In this document: in pieces, positions 1 to 9,101 of the stretch
Layout: every line of letters starts with the position of its first letter
Position numbering within the stretch: position 1 is the stretch's first letter
DNA from: Herbaspirillum rhizosphaerae_A
GTDB lineage: Bacteria; Pseudomonadota; Gammaproteobacteria; Burkholderiales; Burkholderiaceae_D
Assembly: GCF_046025915.1 (NCBI RefSeq)
Contig: NZ_JAQQFR010000007.1
Coordinates: 186,001-250,000 of the forward strand
DNA length: 64,000 nt
Direction: 5' to 3'
The notes under the pieces: generated by a model
Seen by the model: the letters and a program-made list of their open reading frames with translations, nothing else
What the model was told of the DNA's origin: nothing
The model's database searches: none
Position numbers and translations under genes: made by a program

Positions 1-1335
1 CGCCATCACGGCGGCATCGTCGCGATTGAGTACGCGTACGGTCTTCTCGCCAAAAATCCGCGCCTTGTCGGCAGCGTAGGCGTCCATGCTGCCGTGCCAG
101 TCCAGATGGTCTTGCGTGATGTTCAGCACGGTCGCAGCATCGGCCTGCAAGCTGTAAGTCGTGTGCAGCTGGAAACTGGACAATTCCAGCACCCAGGCTT
201 GCGGCAGGATGCCTTCGTAAACCATCTCTGGTTCTGGCGGCGGAAGTTCGAGCTGAAGCGGCGTGCTGTCGTCTTCGTCGAGAAGCGAAACCTGTGCTGA
301 GACAGCAACATCTTCCGCGTCCACAATTTCCGCATCATGTAAAGCGGCGTCGTCTGCGCTTGTTTCTTCAGTGGTCGTTTCGGCTGCGGGTTCTTGCGAC
401 GCCGAGGCATCGACAGACTCTGCTGCGGCTTCGACACCCGCATCCTCATTTTGCGCAGCGACAGCGACTGTCAGGTTGTCATTCAGACCGATGTGGGCGG
501 CTTGCACCGACGGCTCATGCTCGGTGTCGTTCGATGTATTCGATGCTTCGGCAGACAGTTGTTCTGATGATGCAGTTTCAGCTTCAGCTGACTCAGCAGC
601 CTCGGCTTGTTCAGTCAGCTCCAGCTGGCGCGATGCTTCTTCTGCGGCAGCTTGTGCTGCTGCGGTTTCCTTCGCGGCGGCAGCGTCGATTTCTGCCTGG
701 GCTTCAGCTTGCGCTTTTGCCTGTTCTTCTGCGATAACTGCAGCGGCTTCCGCCTCGGCCTGCGCAGCCGCTGCTTCTTCGGCGCGTTGCGCGGCGACCA
801 CGATAGCGTGGGCTGCATCTTCGATCAGTGCTTCGCGCAAGACATTCAACGCAGCCGGGCTGATGTTGCCAGCGACCTTGGTCGTCAATCCTGCACGACG
901 GCATAGCATGCCGGTCAGACTGGTGACGGTGGTTTTGCCATTGGTGCCGGTGATGGCCAATACTTTGGGCGCGTAGGCGCGCTCTTCACGCAAAGCCGCG
1001 AGGGCTTGCGCGAACAATTCCATCTCGCCCCACAGGGGGATATTCTTCTCTGCTGCTGCCGCAGACAACACGGCCAGGTCGCGCTCCGGCGCGAGGCCCG
1101 GGCTAACGGCAACGAAATCGATACCGTCCAGCAGTTCCGCCGCAAAAACCTTGCCGCCGACGAATTCGCTCTCTGCCGATGTAGTCCTCAACACGGCCAG
1201 GCGCTCCGCCACGGCCTGCTCTTCGCGGGTATCGGCCACACGCACGCGCGCGCCGCAGTAGACCAGCCACTGCGCCATCGCCAGACCGGATTCACCCAGT
1301 CCAAGTACCAGAGCGTGTTTATCGACGTAATTCAT
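1..1335 (-). CDS. murD: MurD, UDP-N-acetylmuramoyl-L-alanine:D-glutamate ligase (C-terminus outside window, large internal insertion)
   Basis: Cytoplasmic Mur ligase that adds D-Glu to UDP-MurNAc-L-Ala. The 445 visible residues start MNYVDKHALVLGLGESG and show the ATP loop GTNGKTT at residues 130-136, GNISPAALNV, then VLELSSFQL and ITQDHLDWHGSM near 382-416. Between GNISPAALNV and VLELSSFQL, where ordinary MurD has only a short linker, lie about 200 residues (roughly 170-372) rich in Ala, Glu, Gln, Ser and Asp. The reading frame stays open through them and normal MurD sequence resumes in the same frame. The start is 34 bp below mraY in the usual mraY-murD order. The family is certain. Whether the insertion is tolerated or functional is not visible. 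Confidence 0.95.
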   Translation of the reverse strand, partial: MNYVDKHALVLGLGESGLAMAQWLVYCGARVRVADTREEQAVAERLAVLRTTSAESEFVGGKVFAAELLDGIDFVAVSPGLAPERDLAVLSAAAAEKNIPLWGEMELFAQALAALREERAYAPKVLAITGTNGKTTVTSLTGMLCRRAGLTTKVAGNISPAALNVLREALIEDAAHAIVVAAQRAEEAAAAQAEAEAAAVIAEEQAKAQAEAQAEIDAAAAKETAAAQAAAEEASRQLELTEQAEAAESAEAETASSEQLSAEASNTSNDTEHEPSVQAAHIGLNDNLTVAVAAQNEDAGVEAAAESVDASASQEPAAETTTEETSADDAALHDAEIVDAEDVAVSAQVSLLDEDDSTPLQLELPPPEPEMVYEGILPQAWVLELSSFQLHTTYSLQADAATVLNITQDHLDWHGSMDAYAADKARIFGEKTVRVLNRDDAAVMA

Positions 1336-1369
1336 TCTTTATTACCCGAGTCTTTCTAAAATGATCCGC

Positions 1370-2539
1370 TTAACGCAATTTCAGCGTCGACAGACCGAAC
1401 AGCACCAGCATCATCGTAATGATCCAGAAGCGCACCACGACTTGTGTTTCTTTCCAGCCTTTTTGTTCATAGTGATGATGCAGCGGCGCCATCAGCAGCA
1501 CCCGCTTGCCGACACCATAGCGTTTCTTGGTGAACTTGAAGTAAGCCACCTGAATCATCACCGACAGGGTTTCCACCACGAAGATGCCACCCATGATGAA
1601 CAAGACGATTTCCTGACGCACGATTACGGCGATAGTGCCGAGCGCGCCGCCCAGTGCCAGTGCGCCGACGTCGCCCATGAACACCTGCGCCGGATAGGCG
1701 TTGTACCAGAGGAAAGCCAGGCCCGCGCCGGCCATCGCGCCGCAGAAAATCAGCAACTCACCCGCGCCGGGGATGTGCGGAATAAACAGGTATTTGGCAT
1801 AACTGGCGCTACCGGTCAGATAGGCGAAGATGCCCAACGCACCGCCGACCAACACTGTCGGCATGATCGCCAGACCATCCAGACCGTCGGTCAGATTGAC
1901 TGCGTTGCTGGTGCCAACAATGACGAAATAAGTCAGTGCAATGAAACCCCACACGCCCAGCGGATAGCTGACGGTTTTGAAGAACGGTACGATCAAGTCG
2001 GCTTTCGGCGGCAGGTCGAGGTTGAAACCCGATTGCACCCAGGCGAAGAACAGATCCAGCACCTTCATGTTGCTGACTTCGGACACCGAGAATGCGAGGT
2101 AGAACGCCGCCACCAGACCGATCAACGATTGCCAGAAATACTTCTCGCGCGAACGCATGCCGTTCGGATCCTTGTAGACCACCTTGCGATAGTCATCGAC
2201 CCAGCCGATGGTGCCGAAGCCCAGCGTGACGATCAATACGATCCAGACGAAACGGTTGCTGAGGTCTGCCCACAACAAGGTAGAAACACCGATGCCGATC
2301 AGAATCAGCACGCCGCCCATGGTTGGGGTGCCGGATTTGATCAGATGCGTTTGCGGGCCGTCGGTACGCACGGCCTGCCCGACCTTGAGACGGGTCAGCA
2401 TGCGAATCACAGCCGGACCGGCGACGAGGCCGATCAACAGCGCCGTCAGCGTCGCAAACACGGCGCGGAAGGTGATGAAGTTGAACACGCGCAGGAAACT
2501 GAAGTCCTGCTGAAAATTCTGAGCCAGCCAAAGCAGCAT
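1370..2539 (-). CDS. mraY: MraY, phospho-N-acetylmuramoyl-pentapeptide transferase
   Basis: Polytopic inner-membrane enzyme that transfers phospho-MurNAc-pentapeptide to undecaprenyl phosphate, giving lipid I. The ATG at 2539 gives a 389-residue protein beginning MLLWLAQNFQQDF, the usual family length; a longer in-frame start at 2605 lies inside murF and is not used. Visible signatures are the TPTMGGVLIL segment, the Asp-rich NLTDGLDGLA loop and the C-terminal HHHYEQKGW segment. The start follows the murF stop by one base, so translation is probably coupled within the dcw operon. Confidence 0.97.
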   Translation of the reverse strand: MLLWLAQNFQQDFSFLRVFNFITFRAVFATLTALLIGLVAGPAVIRMLTRLKVGQAVRTDGPQTHLIKSGTPTMGGVLILIGIGVSTLLWADLSNRFVWIVLIVTLGFGTIGWVDDYRKVVYKDPNGMRSREKYFWQSLIGLVAAFYLAFSVSEVSNMKVLDLFFAWVQSGFNLDLPPKADLIVPFFKTVSYPLGVWGFIALTYFVIVGTSNAVNLTDGLDGLAIMPTVLVGGALGIFAYLTGSASYAKYLFIPHIPGAGELLIFCGAMAGAGLAFLWYNAYPAQVFMGDVGALALGGALGTIAVIVRQEIVLFIMGGIFVVETLSVMIQVAYFKFTKKRYGVGKRVLLMAPLHHHYEQKGWKETQVVVRFWIITMMLVLFGLSTLKLR

Positions 2540-2540
2540 G

Positions 2541-3977
2541 TTAATGAGTCTCCTGGTGAAGTGGCGCACCGGACTGCGGCTGCGCCCCGACCAAATGCTG
2601 CACAACGCGCTCCATCTTCATGAAGCGCGAACCTTTTACCAATACCGTCGCCGTCGCGGATGCAGCCTCATGCGCTGCGGCGCTCACGGCGTCGATGGTG
2701 TCGAAATGACGCGCCGGGACAACTGCTCCCGGTACGGCGTTGTATTCATTGATGGCGTCGCACATGGCGTCGCCGAAACCGAGGAAATGGTCAATGCCGC
2801 GTTCGCGCGCGTAAGCGCCGATTTCCCGATGGAATTTAGGACCTTCGTTACCAACCTCACCCATGTCGCCCAAGGCCAGCACACGTGGCGTGGCGGCTTG
2901 CGCGAGCACGTCGATAGCGGCGCGTACGGAATCCGGATTGGCGTTGTAGGTGTCGTCGATGACCAGTGCGCCGCTGATGGCGGTCTTGCGTTGCAGGCGA
3001 CCATTGACCGGCGCGAAAGCTTCCAGACCGCGCACGACCGCGGCGGCTGAAATGCCCGCACCCAGCGCGCAGGCTGTAGCGGCCAGCGCATTACGCACGT
3101 TGTGCTCACCGACGGCGGCGAGCTTGATACCAAATTGCTGCACACGATCGCCGATGCGCGCAGTGACCGCAATCGCGCTGCCGAATTCGCGCGCCTGATA
3201 GCTGCCGCTGACATCGGCGTCCTGATTAAGACCGAAGCTGATCACCGGACGTGTTCCGGCGATCTCGCGCCAGACCCAGGCGTATTCGTCTTCTGCCGGA
3301 AACACGGCGATGCCATCGGCCGGCAATGCACCGAAGACCGCGCCGTTTTCACGTGCGACGGCTTCGACGGTTGCCATGAATTCCTGATGTTCGCGTTGCG
3401 CATTGTTGACCAGTGCCAGCGTAGGACGGGCGATTTCTGCCAGCACCGCGATTTCGCCGGGATGGTTCATGCCGAGTTCAACGACTGCCGCCTGATGCTG
3501 TGGCCGCAGACGAAACAGCGTCAGCGGTACGCCGATTTCATTATTGAAATTGCCGCGCGTCGCGAGGCTATGGTCTTCACCGAATGCCGCCGTCAGGATC
3601 GACGCGATCATTTCCTTGACAGTGGTCTTACCGTTGCTGCCGGTGACGGCAATGACCGGCACATTAAACTGCTGACGCCAATGACGCGCGATCTGCCCCA
3701 GCGCCACACGCGTATCCGGCACAACGATGGCCGGAACGCTCAGTCCTGCAGGTATACGTTCCACCACGACAGCGGCAGCGCCCAGACCGGCGACGGCGTC
3801 GAGGAAATCGTGCGCATCAAAACGGTCGCCGCGCAAGGCGACGAACAGATTGCCAGGCGCAACGGCGCGACTGTCGGTGGTGACGCCACGCACAGTGACG
3901 TCGCCACCGGCGTTATGTGCACTATGCACGGTTGCGCCGTCCAGCCACTGCGTCAATTGTTCAAGCGATGCCTGCAC
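2541..3977 (-). CDS. murF: MurF, UDP-MurNAc-tripeptide:D-Ala-D-Ala ligase
   Basis: Adds D-Ala-D-Ala to the UDP-MurNAc-tripeptide in the cytoplasm. I place the start at a GTG at 3977, giving VQASLEQLTQW and 478 residues. That GTG overlaps the murE stop as TAGTG and has GGGAGG about five bases upstream. The open frame runs on to 4136, but only inside murE. The ATP-binding loop reads VTGSNGKTTVKEM, followed by ELGMNHPGEI and DDTYNANPDS, all typical of MurF. It sits between murE and mraY in the normal dcw order. Confidence 0.95.
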   Translation of the reverse strand: MQASLEQLTQWLDGATVHSAHNAGGDVTVRGVTTDSRAVAPGNLFVALRGDRFDAHDFLDAVAGLGAAAVVVERIPAGLSVPAIVVPDTRVALGQIARHWRQQFNVPVIAVTGSNGKTTVKEMIASILTAAFGEDHSLATRGNFNNEIGVPLTLFRLRPQHQAAVVELGMNHPGEIAVLAEIARPTLALVNNAQREHQEFMATVEAVARENGAVFGALPADGIAVFPAEDEYAWVWREIAGTRPVISFGLNQDADVSGSYQAREFGSAIAVTARIGDRVQQFGIKLAAVGEHNVRNALAATACALGAGISAAAVVRGLEAFAPVNGRLQRKTAISGALVIDDTYNANPDSVRAAIDVLAQAATPRVLALGDMGEVGNEGPKFHREIGAYARERGIDHFLGFGDAMCDAINEYNAVPGAVVPARHFDTIDAVSAAAHEAASATATVLVKGSRFMKMERVVQHLVGAQPQSGAPLHQETH

Positions 3978-5515
3978 TATGCACCTCCCATCATGGTGGC
4001 GCGCGCGGCCAGAGCCAGTGCGACGTGGTCGGCATCGAGGAAGGGATATTTCTTGCCTGCGATTTCCTGATAGGTTTCGTGTCCCTTGCCCGCCAACAGA
4101 ACAACATCCTGTTTGACCGCGTGACGCACCGCCCACAGGATGGCGCCGGCACGGTCAGTCATGACATGCGGCACGATACGCGCCATGCCACTCTTGATAT
4201 GCGAAATGATGACGTTGGGATCTTCGCTGCGCGGATTGTCGCTGGTCAGGATCACATGATCGGCCAGTTCTGAAACGGAACCCATCTCCGGACGCTTGCC
4301 CGGATCGCGATCGCCGCCGCAGCCGAACACGCACCACAGCTCGCCGCCACGCTGGCTGGCAACCTGGCGCAAGGCGCTCAAGGTTTTTTCCAGCGCGTCC
4401 GGCGTGTGCGCGTAATCAATCACGATCAACGGCGCTTCTTGCCCGCCGAACTGTTGCATGCGACCCGGTACGGCGGTCAGCGTGGAGATCACCGCCAGCG
4501 CAGCTTCCCAGCCGGTGCCCTTGGCCAGCATGACGCCGAGGATACCCAATACGTTGCTGACATTGAACTGCCCGACCAGTTGTGTCTTGACCTGGCCAGA
4601 ACCAAATGGCGATTCGACATGGAAACTGGTGCCGGCATTGGTGCTGCGAATTGCCGATGCGCGCAGCACCGGAACATCGTCCGCAGTAATGTCGCTCAGC
4701 GAATAGCCGATCACAGGAATATTTTTGGCCTGCAGATAAGGAATCAAACGCTGCCCCATCTGGTCGTCCAGATTGATGACGGCGTGTTGCAGTCCCGGCG
4801 AATCAAACAGCTGAATCTTGGCTGCTTCGTAAGCGATCATGTCGCCGTGATAGTCGAGATGATCGCGCGTGAAATTGGTGAACAAGGCGACATCAACATG
4901 CAGCCCGTTCATGCGGCCCTGATCGAGTCCGATGGACGAGGCTTCAATCGCCAGCACCGATGCGCGCGCCGTACGCAGGTCCGACAGCTTGCGTTGCAGC
5001 AGCACTGCATCCGGCGTGGTGTAGCCGGTGACGTCGAAAGCGTGCGGTTTGCCGTCCTGGAACATGCCCACGCCCAGCGTGCCGACAACCGCTACCGGCG
5101 CCGAAGAACCTTGCAGACGCGACAGCGCCATGCCCAGCCAGTACGAGCACGAAGTCTTGCCGTTGGTACCGGTCACCGCGACGCTGAACATGTCCTTGTC
5201 GGGCTGCTTGTAAAACATATTGGCGGCGAATCCCGCGAGATGCTTCAAACCCTTGACGCCAAAATGCGGCAAATCTTCCTTGTCGTCCCAGGTAAATCCA
5301 GCCTCTTCATAGACGACTGCTGCGGCGCCGCGCTCTATCGCATCGGCGATATAGCGACGACCGTCGGCGCTGTCACCGGGATAGGCAAAGAACACGTCGC
5401 CTGCCTGCACACGTCGGGAGTCCGCAGTTAAATTCGCAGTCAGATTGACGTTCGCAGCGCAAATACCCTGTAGCCAGTCGACAATTTTTTGCGCGGAAAG
5501 CATAGTCGCAGGCAT
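3977..5515 (-). CDS. murE: MurE, UDP-MurNAc-L-Ala-D-Glu:meso-diaminopimelate ligase
   Basis: Cytoplasmic ligase of 512 residues adding the third stem-peptide residue. The ATP loop TGTNGKTSCSYWLG is near residues 115-128. The C-terminal SDNPRSEDP carries the DNPR motif that in this family marks meso-diaminopimelate specificity, as expected for a Gram-negative. The start codon overlaps the ftsI stop (TAATG), and its own stop overlaps the murF GTG, so murE is translationally coupled on both sides. Confidence 0.97.
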   Translation of the reverse strand: MPATMLSAQKIVDWLQGICAANVNLTANLTADSRRVQAGDVFFAYPGDSADGRRYIADAIERGAAAVVYEEAGFTWDDKEDLPHFGVKGLKHLAGFAANMFYKQPDKDMFSVAVTGTNGKTSCSYWLGMALSRLQGSSAPVAVVGTLGVGMFQDGKPHAFDVTGYTTPDAVLLQRKLSDLRTARASVLAIEASSIGLDQGRMNGLHVDVALFTNFTRDHLDYHGDMIAYEAAKIQLFDSPGLQHAVINLDDQMGQRLIPYLQAKNIPVIGYSLSDITADDVPVLRASAIRSTNAGTSFHVESPFGSGQVKTQLVGQFNVSNVLGILGVMLAKGTGWEAALAVISTLTAVPGRMQQFGGQEAPLIVIDYAHTPDALEKTLSALRQVASQRGGELWCVFGCGGDRDPGKRPEMGSVSELADHVILTSDNPRSEDPNVIISHIKSGMARIVPHVMTDRAGAILWAVRHAVKQDVVLLAGKGHETYQEIAGKKYPFLDADHVALALAARATMMGGA

Positions 5516-7296
5516 TACATGCTCTCCTCTAAGGCGTCTTTTGGAATGATGATATTGGTCACGCTGGAATCCGGCGCGACATTGAGCGCGCGTAAAGCGT
5601 TGGCCGTTACATTGGCAAAAACCGGGCCGGCGACAGTGCCGCCGAAGTGGCTGCCGGCGCTGGGTTCATCCAGCATCACAGCGATGATCAGGCGCGGGTC
5701 GGACATCGGCGCAATACCGACAAACGAAGACACGTATTTCTTCACGTACTTGCCGCCTTCAATCTTGTATGCGGTACCGGTCTTGCCGCCGACGCGATAA
5801 CCAGGCACCTGAGCCTGCGGCGCGGTACCGCCCGGCGCCACCACGGTTTCCAGCATGCGGCGCATTTGCAGAGCGGTGTTTTCAGAGATCACGCGATGAC
5901 CGATCGGCATGTCGTTGACCTTCTGAAAGGACAGCGGAATCAGGTCGCCGTTACGGGCAAAAATCGTATACGCGTGCGCAAGTTGAATCAGCGATACCGA
6001 GATACCGTGGCCGTAGCTCATCGTGGCCTGCTCGATCGGACGCCACGATTTGTACGGACGCACCCGGCCTGCAACTGCGCCCGGGAAACCGAACTTTGGC
6101 TGCTGCCCGAGGCCGACGCTGGTGAACATTTCCCACATTTCCTGCGGCGGCATTTCCAGTGCAATCTTGGCGGTGCCGATGTTGGATGACTTCTCGATAA
6201 TCTGCGCAACCGTCAGCGGTCCGTGCGCATGCGAATCGCCGATGGTCGCCGTACCGATGGTCATTTTGCCGGGCGAAGTCTGGAATACGGTGCTCGGCGT
6301 CACGCGATGGGTGTCCAGCGCCAGCGCCACGGTGAACGGCTTCAATGTCGAACCGGGCTCGAAGGTATCAGTCAGCACGCGGTTGCGCAGTTGCGCGCCA
6401 GTCAGAACCGAGCGGTCGTTCGGGTTGTAGGTCGGCAGATTGGCCAGCGCCAGCACTTCGCCGGTACGCGCGTCGACGACGATGATGCCGCCGGCCTTGG
6501 CCTTGTTCTTTTCGACGGCTTCTTTCAATTGTGTAAAGGCGATGTACTGGATCTTGCTGTCGATGGAAAGCGTCAAATCCTTGCCGTCATGCGGCTCGCG
6601 CACGGCTTCGATATCTTCAACGATGCGGCCGAGACGATCCTTGATCACGCGGCGGCTGCCGGTCATACCGGCTAGCGTTTTCTGCGAGCCAAGTTCCATG
6701 CCGTCCTGTCCGGCGTCTTCCACATTGGTAAAGCCCACAACGTGGGCCATGACTTCACCTTCAGGATAGAAGCGCTTGTATTCCTTGCGCGTCTCGATGC
6801 CGGCAATGCCGAGCTTGACGATCTTGTCGGCGGTGTCTTGCTCGACCTGGCGCTTCAGATAAACAAAGTTGCGGTCGGAATCGAGCTTCTTGCGCAATTC
6901 GGCGTCGCTCATGTCGAGCAGTTTGGCCAAGTCGCGCAGCTTGTCTTTCGGCGCTTCCTGCACATCATCCGGAATTGCCCAGATCGCCTTGACCGGCACC
7001 GACGAGGCCAGCACCTGGCCGTTGCGGTCAGTGATTTTGCCGCGCGTGGCCGGCAACTCCAGCGTACGCGCGTAGCGTGAAGCGCCTTGTTTTTGCAGGA
7101 AATCGGTGGACATCCCCTGCAACCACAACGCGCGCGCAGCCAGTGCGAAAAAGGCCATGAACAGCACGAACAACACCACGCGCGAACGCCAGGCCGGCAT
7201 CGCGACCTGCAATACCGGGCTTGCCGAGAACGCGACGCCGCGCGAGGCAGCGACGCGGCCTCCTGTGACGTTGGTGCGTGGCGGCATGCGCGTCAT
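5515..7296 (-). CDS. ftsI: FtsI/PBP3, septal peptidoglycan transpeptidase
   Basis: Class B penicillin-binding protein of 593 residues that cross-links septal peptidoglycan. It has an N-terminal cytoplasmic tail, one membrane anchor (VVLFVLFMAFFALAARALWL, near residue 40), a dimerisation domain, and a transpeptidase domain. The domain shows all three active-site motifs: GSTLKPF (SxxK serine), SSN in EKSSNIGTAK, and KTGT in VGGKTGTAYKI. The start overlaps the ftsL stop by four bases (ATGA), and the gene ends at the murE start. Confidence 0.97.
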   Translation of the reverse strand: MTRMPPRTNVTGGRVAASRGVAFSASPVLQVAMPAWRSRVVLFVLFMAFFALAARALWLQGMSTDFLQKQGASRYARTLELPATRGKITDRNGQVLASSVPVKAIWAIPDDVQEAPKDKLRDLAKLLDMSDAELRKKLDSDRNFVYLKRQVEQDTADKIVKLGIAGIETRKEYKRFYPEGEVMAHVVGFTNVEDAGQDGMELGSQKTLAGMTGSRRVIKDRLGRIVEDIEAVREPHDGKDLTLSIDSKIQYIAFTQLKEAVEKNKAKAGGIIVVDARTGEVLALANLPTYNPNDRSVLTGAQLRNRVLTDTFEPGSTLKPFTVALALDTHRVTPSTVFQTSPGKMTIGTATIGDSHAHGPLTVAQIIEKSSNIGTAKIALEMPPQEMWEMFTSVGLGQQPKFGFPGAVAGRVRPYKSWRPIEQATMSYGHGISVSLIQLAHAYTIFARNGDLIPLSFQKVNDMPIGHRVISENTALQMRRMLETVVAPGGTAPQAQVPGYRVGGKTGTAYKIEGGKYVKKYVSSFVGIAPMSDPRLIIAVMLDEPSAGSHFGGTVAGPVFANVTANALRALNVAPDSSVTNIIIPKDALEESM

Positions 7297-7565
7297 TTGT
7301 TCCTCACCGTCAGGTATTGGGTGCGTTCGGGCGTCAGCGAGACCATGTTCAGGTCGCGACGCGCCAATGCCTCAATACGGGAATTCTTGCCCAGTGTGGA
7401 TTGATCCAATTGCAATTGCGCCCAGTCGATGTCGAGCTGGCGCGCAGCGGATTGGGCGCGCTCCAGTTCGATGAACAGACGGCGCGCCTGGTATTGAGCG
7501 TTGACCAGCGACAGCGCGCATAGCACCAGCACGGCCGTCACCAGAAAGCTCAGACGGCCGGTCAT
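7293..7565 (-). CDS. ftsL: FtsL, cell-division bitopic membrane protein
   Basis: A 90-residue bitopic protein: a very short cytoplasmic tail, one membrane helix (LSFLVTAVLVLCALSLVNA), then a periplasmic heptad-like stretch (ARRLFIELERAQSAARQLD) matching the FtsL coiled coil that pairs with FtsB and FtsQ. Sequence conservation is low in this family, so the call rests on topology, length and position between rsmH and ftsI. Both ends overlap neighbours by four bases (ATGA). Confidence 0.9.
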   Translation of the reverse strand: MTGRLSFLVTAVLVLCALSLVNAQYQARRLFIELERAQSAARQLDIDWAQLQLDQSTLGKNSRIEALARRDLNMVSLTPERTQYLTVRNK

Positions 7566-8524
7566 GGCGCATCCTCGGCGACAGTACGCTCAAGCGAGCG
7601 CATCACGGCGGAACGGGCGCGTGGATTGCCTGCGACTTCGGCGTCGCTCGGCTTGACACGGGAGTGCAATTTTCCGAGGGGTTGCGGCAGGTCGACTGCA
7701 CGAATCGGCAGGCGGCGGTCAGGCTGCGGCACATGGGCTTTGGATGCCATGAACTGCTTGACGATGCGATCTTCCAACGAGTGAAAGCTGATCACAACCA
7801 ATCTCCCATACTGCGCCATCTGCTGAAATGCTTTTTCCAGTCCTATTTCGAGTTCTTCAAGCTCTTGATTGATGAAAATCCGTATAGCCTGAAAGGTACG
7901 AGTGGCCGGGTCTTTGCCTTTCTCGCGGGTTTTGACGGCTTGTGCCACGAGCGTGGCAAGCTGTCGTGTGGTTGAAATTGGCTCGACTGCCCGGCGAGCA
8001 ACAATCGTCTTTGCAATCTGAAGAGCAAACCGTTCTTCCCCATATTCTCGTATCACCTTTGCTATCGTCTGTTCGTCCGCCGTTGCCAGCCACTCCGCTG
8101 CCGACACGCCGCGCGTGGTATCCATGCGCATGTCCAGCGGGCCATCGAACCGAAAACTGAAACCCCGCGCCGCGTCATCCACCTGCGGCGAAGAAATACC
8201 CAAATCCATCAACACGCCATCAACACGCGTGACGCCATGCGCCGCCAGTGCCTGATCCAGCGTCGCAAAGCTGTCATGCACAATGGCGAAACGCGGATCC
8301 GCAATGGTCTGCGCCGTGGCAATCGCCAGCGGATCCTTGTCGAACGCAATCAAACGTCCACGCGCACTGAGGCGCTCCAAAATCTTGCGGCTATGCCCGC
8401 CACGACCGAAGGTGCCGTCCAGATAGACACCATCAGCCCGGTCGCCTTCTATTACCAGGGCATCCACCGCTTCATCCAACAACACCGTACGGTGCTGCAA
8501 ATCGGGCACCGATTGCAAAGTCAT
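7562..8524 (-). CDS. rsmH: RsmH (MraW), 16S rRNA m4C1402 methyltransferase
   Basis: SAM-dependent methyltransferase of 320 residues that N4-methylates C1402 of 16S rRNA. The N-terminus has HRTVLLDEAVDAL and DGTFGRGGHSRKIL (the SAM-binding loop). Later motifs are DLGISSPQVDDAARGFSF and, near the C-terminus, VISFHSLEDRIVKQFM, all diagnostic of MraW. It follows mraZ by 12 bases and overlaps ftsL by four. Confidence 0.97.
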   Translation of the reverse strand: MTLQSVPDLQHRTVLLDEAVDALVIEGDRADGVYLDGTFGRGGHSRKILERLSARGRLIAFDKDPLAIATAQTIADPRFAIVHDSFATLDQALAAHGVTRVDGVLMDLGISSPQVDDAARGFSFRFDGPLDMRMDTTRGVSAAEWLATADEQTIAKVIREYGEERFALQIAKTIVARRAVEPISTTRQLATLVAQAVKTREKGKDPATRTFQAIRIFINQELEELEIGLEKAFQQMAQYGRLVVISFHSLEDRIVKQFMASKAHVPQPDRRLPIRAVDLPQPLGKLHSRVKPSDAEVAGNPRARSAVMRSLERTVAEDAP

Positions 8525-8536
8525 CGCGTCGTGCCG

Positions 8537-8965
8537 TCAGAAGGAAAAATTGCTCAACACATCCGGCATGCCCGCAGCAACAGCTTCCGATTCGTTCTCG
8601 GCCAGCTTCGCGGCATCCCAGATTTCAAAATGGCTACCCATGCCCAGCAACATGACGTCGCGCTCCAGGCCGACCGCCGCCCGCAACTCCGGCGCGATCA
8701 GGATGCGTCCGGCAGAGTCCAGCTCCACATCGCACGCATTACCAAGGAAAACGCGTTGCCAGGCGCGCGCCGACATCGGCCATGCCGCGATTTGCTCGCG
8801 ATGGCTTTCCCAGGTCGGGCGCGGGAAAAACAGCAGACAGCCGTGCGGATGGCGCGTCAACGTGACCCGTCCTTCGCACTGAACCGCCAGGGCGTCACGA
8901 TGCTTGGCCGGAATAGACATCCGTCCTTTGGCATCGAGATTGATTGATGACGCGCCCTGAAACAC
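8537..8965 (-). CDS. mraZ: MraZ, AbrB-like regulator of the dcw operon
   Basis: DNA-binding repressor that opens the dcw cluster. The best start is the GTG at 8965, giving VFQGASSINLDAKGRMSIP and 142 residues, the normal family length. The upstream in-frame ATGs lie in the operator and promoter region. Two SpoVT/AbrB repeats are visible: DAKGRMSIPAKHR near the N-terminus and DSAGRILIAPELR in the second half. MraZ is known to bind repeats upstream of its own gene, and a matching array lies at 9039-9074. Confidence 0.95.
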   Translation of the reverse strand: MFQGASSINLDAKGRMSIPAKHRDALAVQCEGRVTLTRHPHGCLLFFPRPTWESHREQIAAWPMSARAWQRVFLGNACDVELDSAGRILIAPELRAAVGLERDVMLLGMGSHFEIWDAAKLAENESEAVAAGMPDVLSNFSF

Positions 8966-9038
8966 TGTGTTTGACCTTTTTTCCTGTGGCTGTTGGCATG
9001 CTTGAATTCGGTGTTTTGCTGTTTGGGATTCGAAAATG

Positions 9039-9074
9039 CCCCACAAAAAAACACTTTTTCACACTATCGCCCAC
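9039..9074 (-). promoter_or_regulatory. MraZ-box array: four GTG half-sites at 10-bp period
   Basis: Read on the minus strand, GTG begins at 9074, 9064, 9054 and 9044. The outermost copies are GTGGG and GTGGGG. MraZ operators in other bacteria are direct TGGG-type repeats with 5-nt spacers, which gives the same 10-bp period. The first copy overlaps the inferred -10 box, which fits repression. Confidence 0.75.
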
Positions 9075-9101
9075 TTTAGAGGATGCACTAATACAGGTCA
9101 A
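9073..9101 (-). promoter_or_regulatory. Probable sigma-70 promoter of the mra/dcw operon
   Basis: On the minus strand, TTGACC (9101-9096) is followed after exactly 17 bases by TAAAGT (9078-9073). It lies about 110 bases upstream of the mraZ start and directly abuts the MraZ-box array. Prediction from sequence only. Confidence 0.6.

Noticed and set aside
263..976. Ser/Ala-rich plus-strand open frame in the murD insertion
   Set aside because: It is the antisense of the Ala/Glu-rich insertion in MurD; the MurD frame itself continues on both sides with family motifs.
1361..2623. 420-codon plus-strand open frame
   Set aside because: Lies fully antisense to mraY; composition (His, Gln, Asp rich) is typical of a shadow frame.
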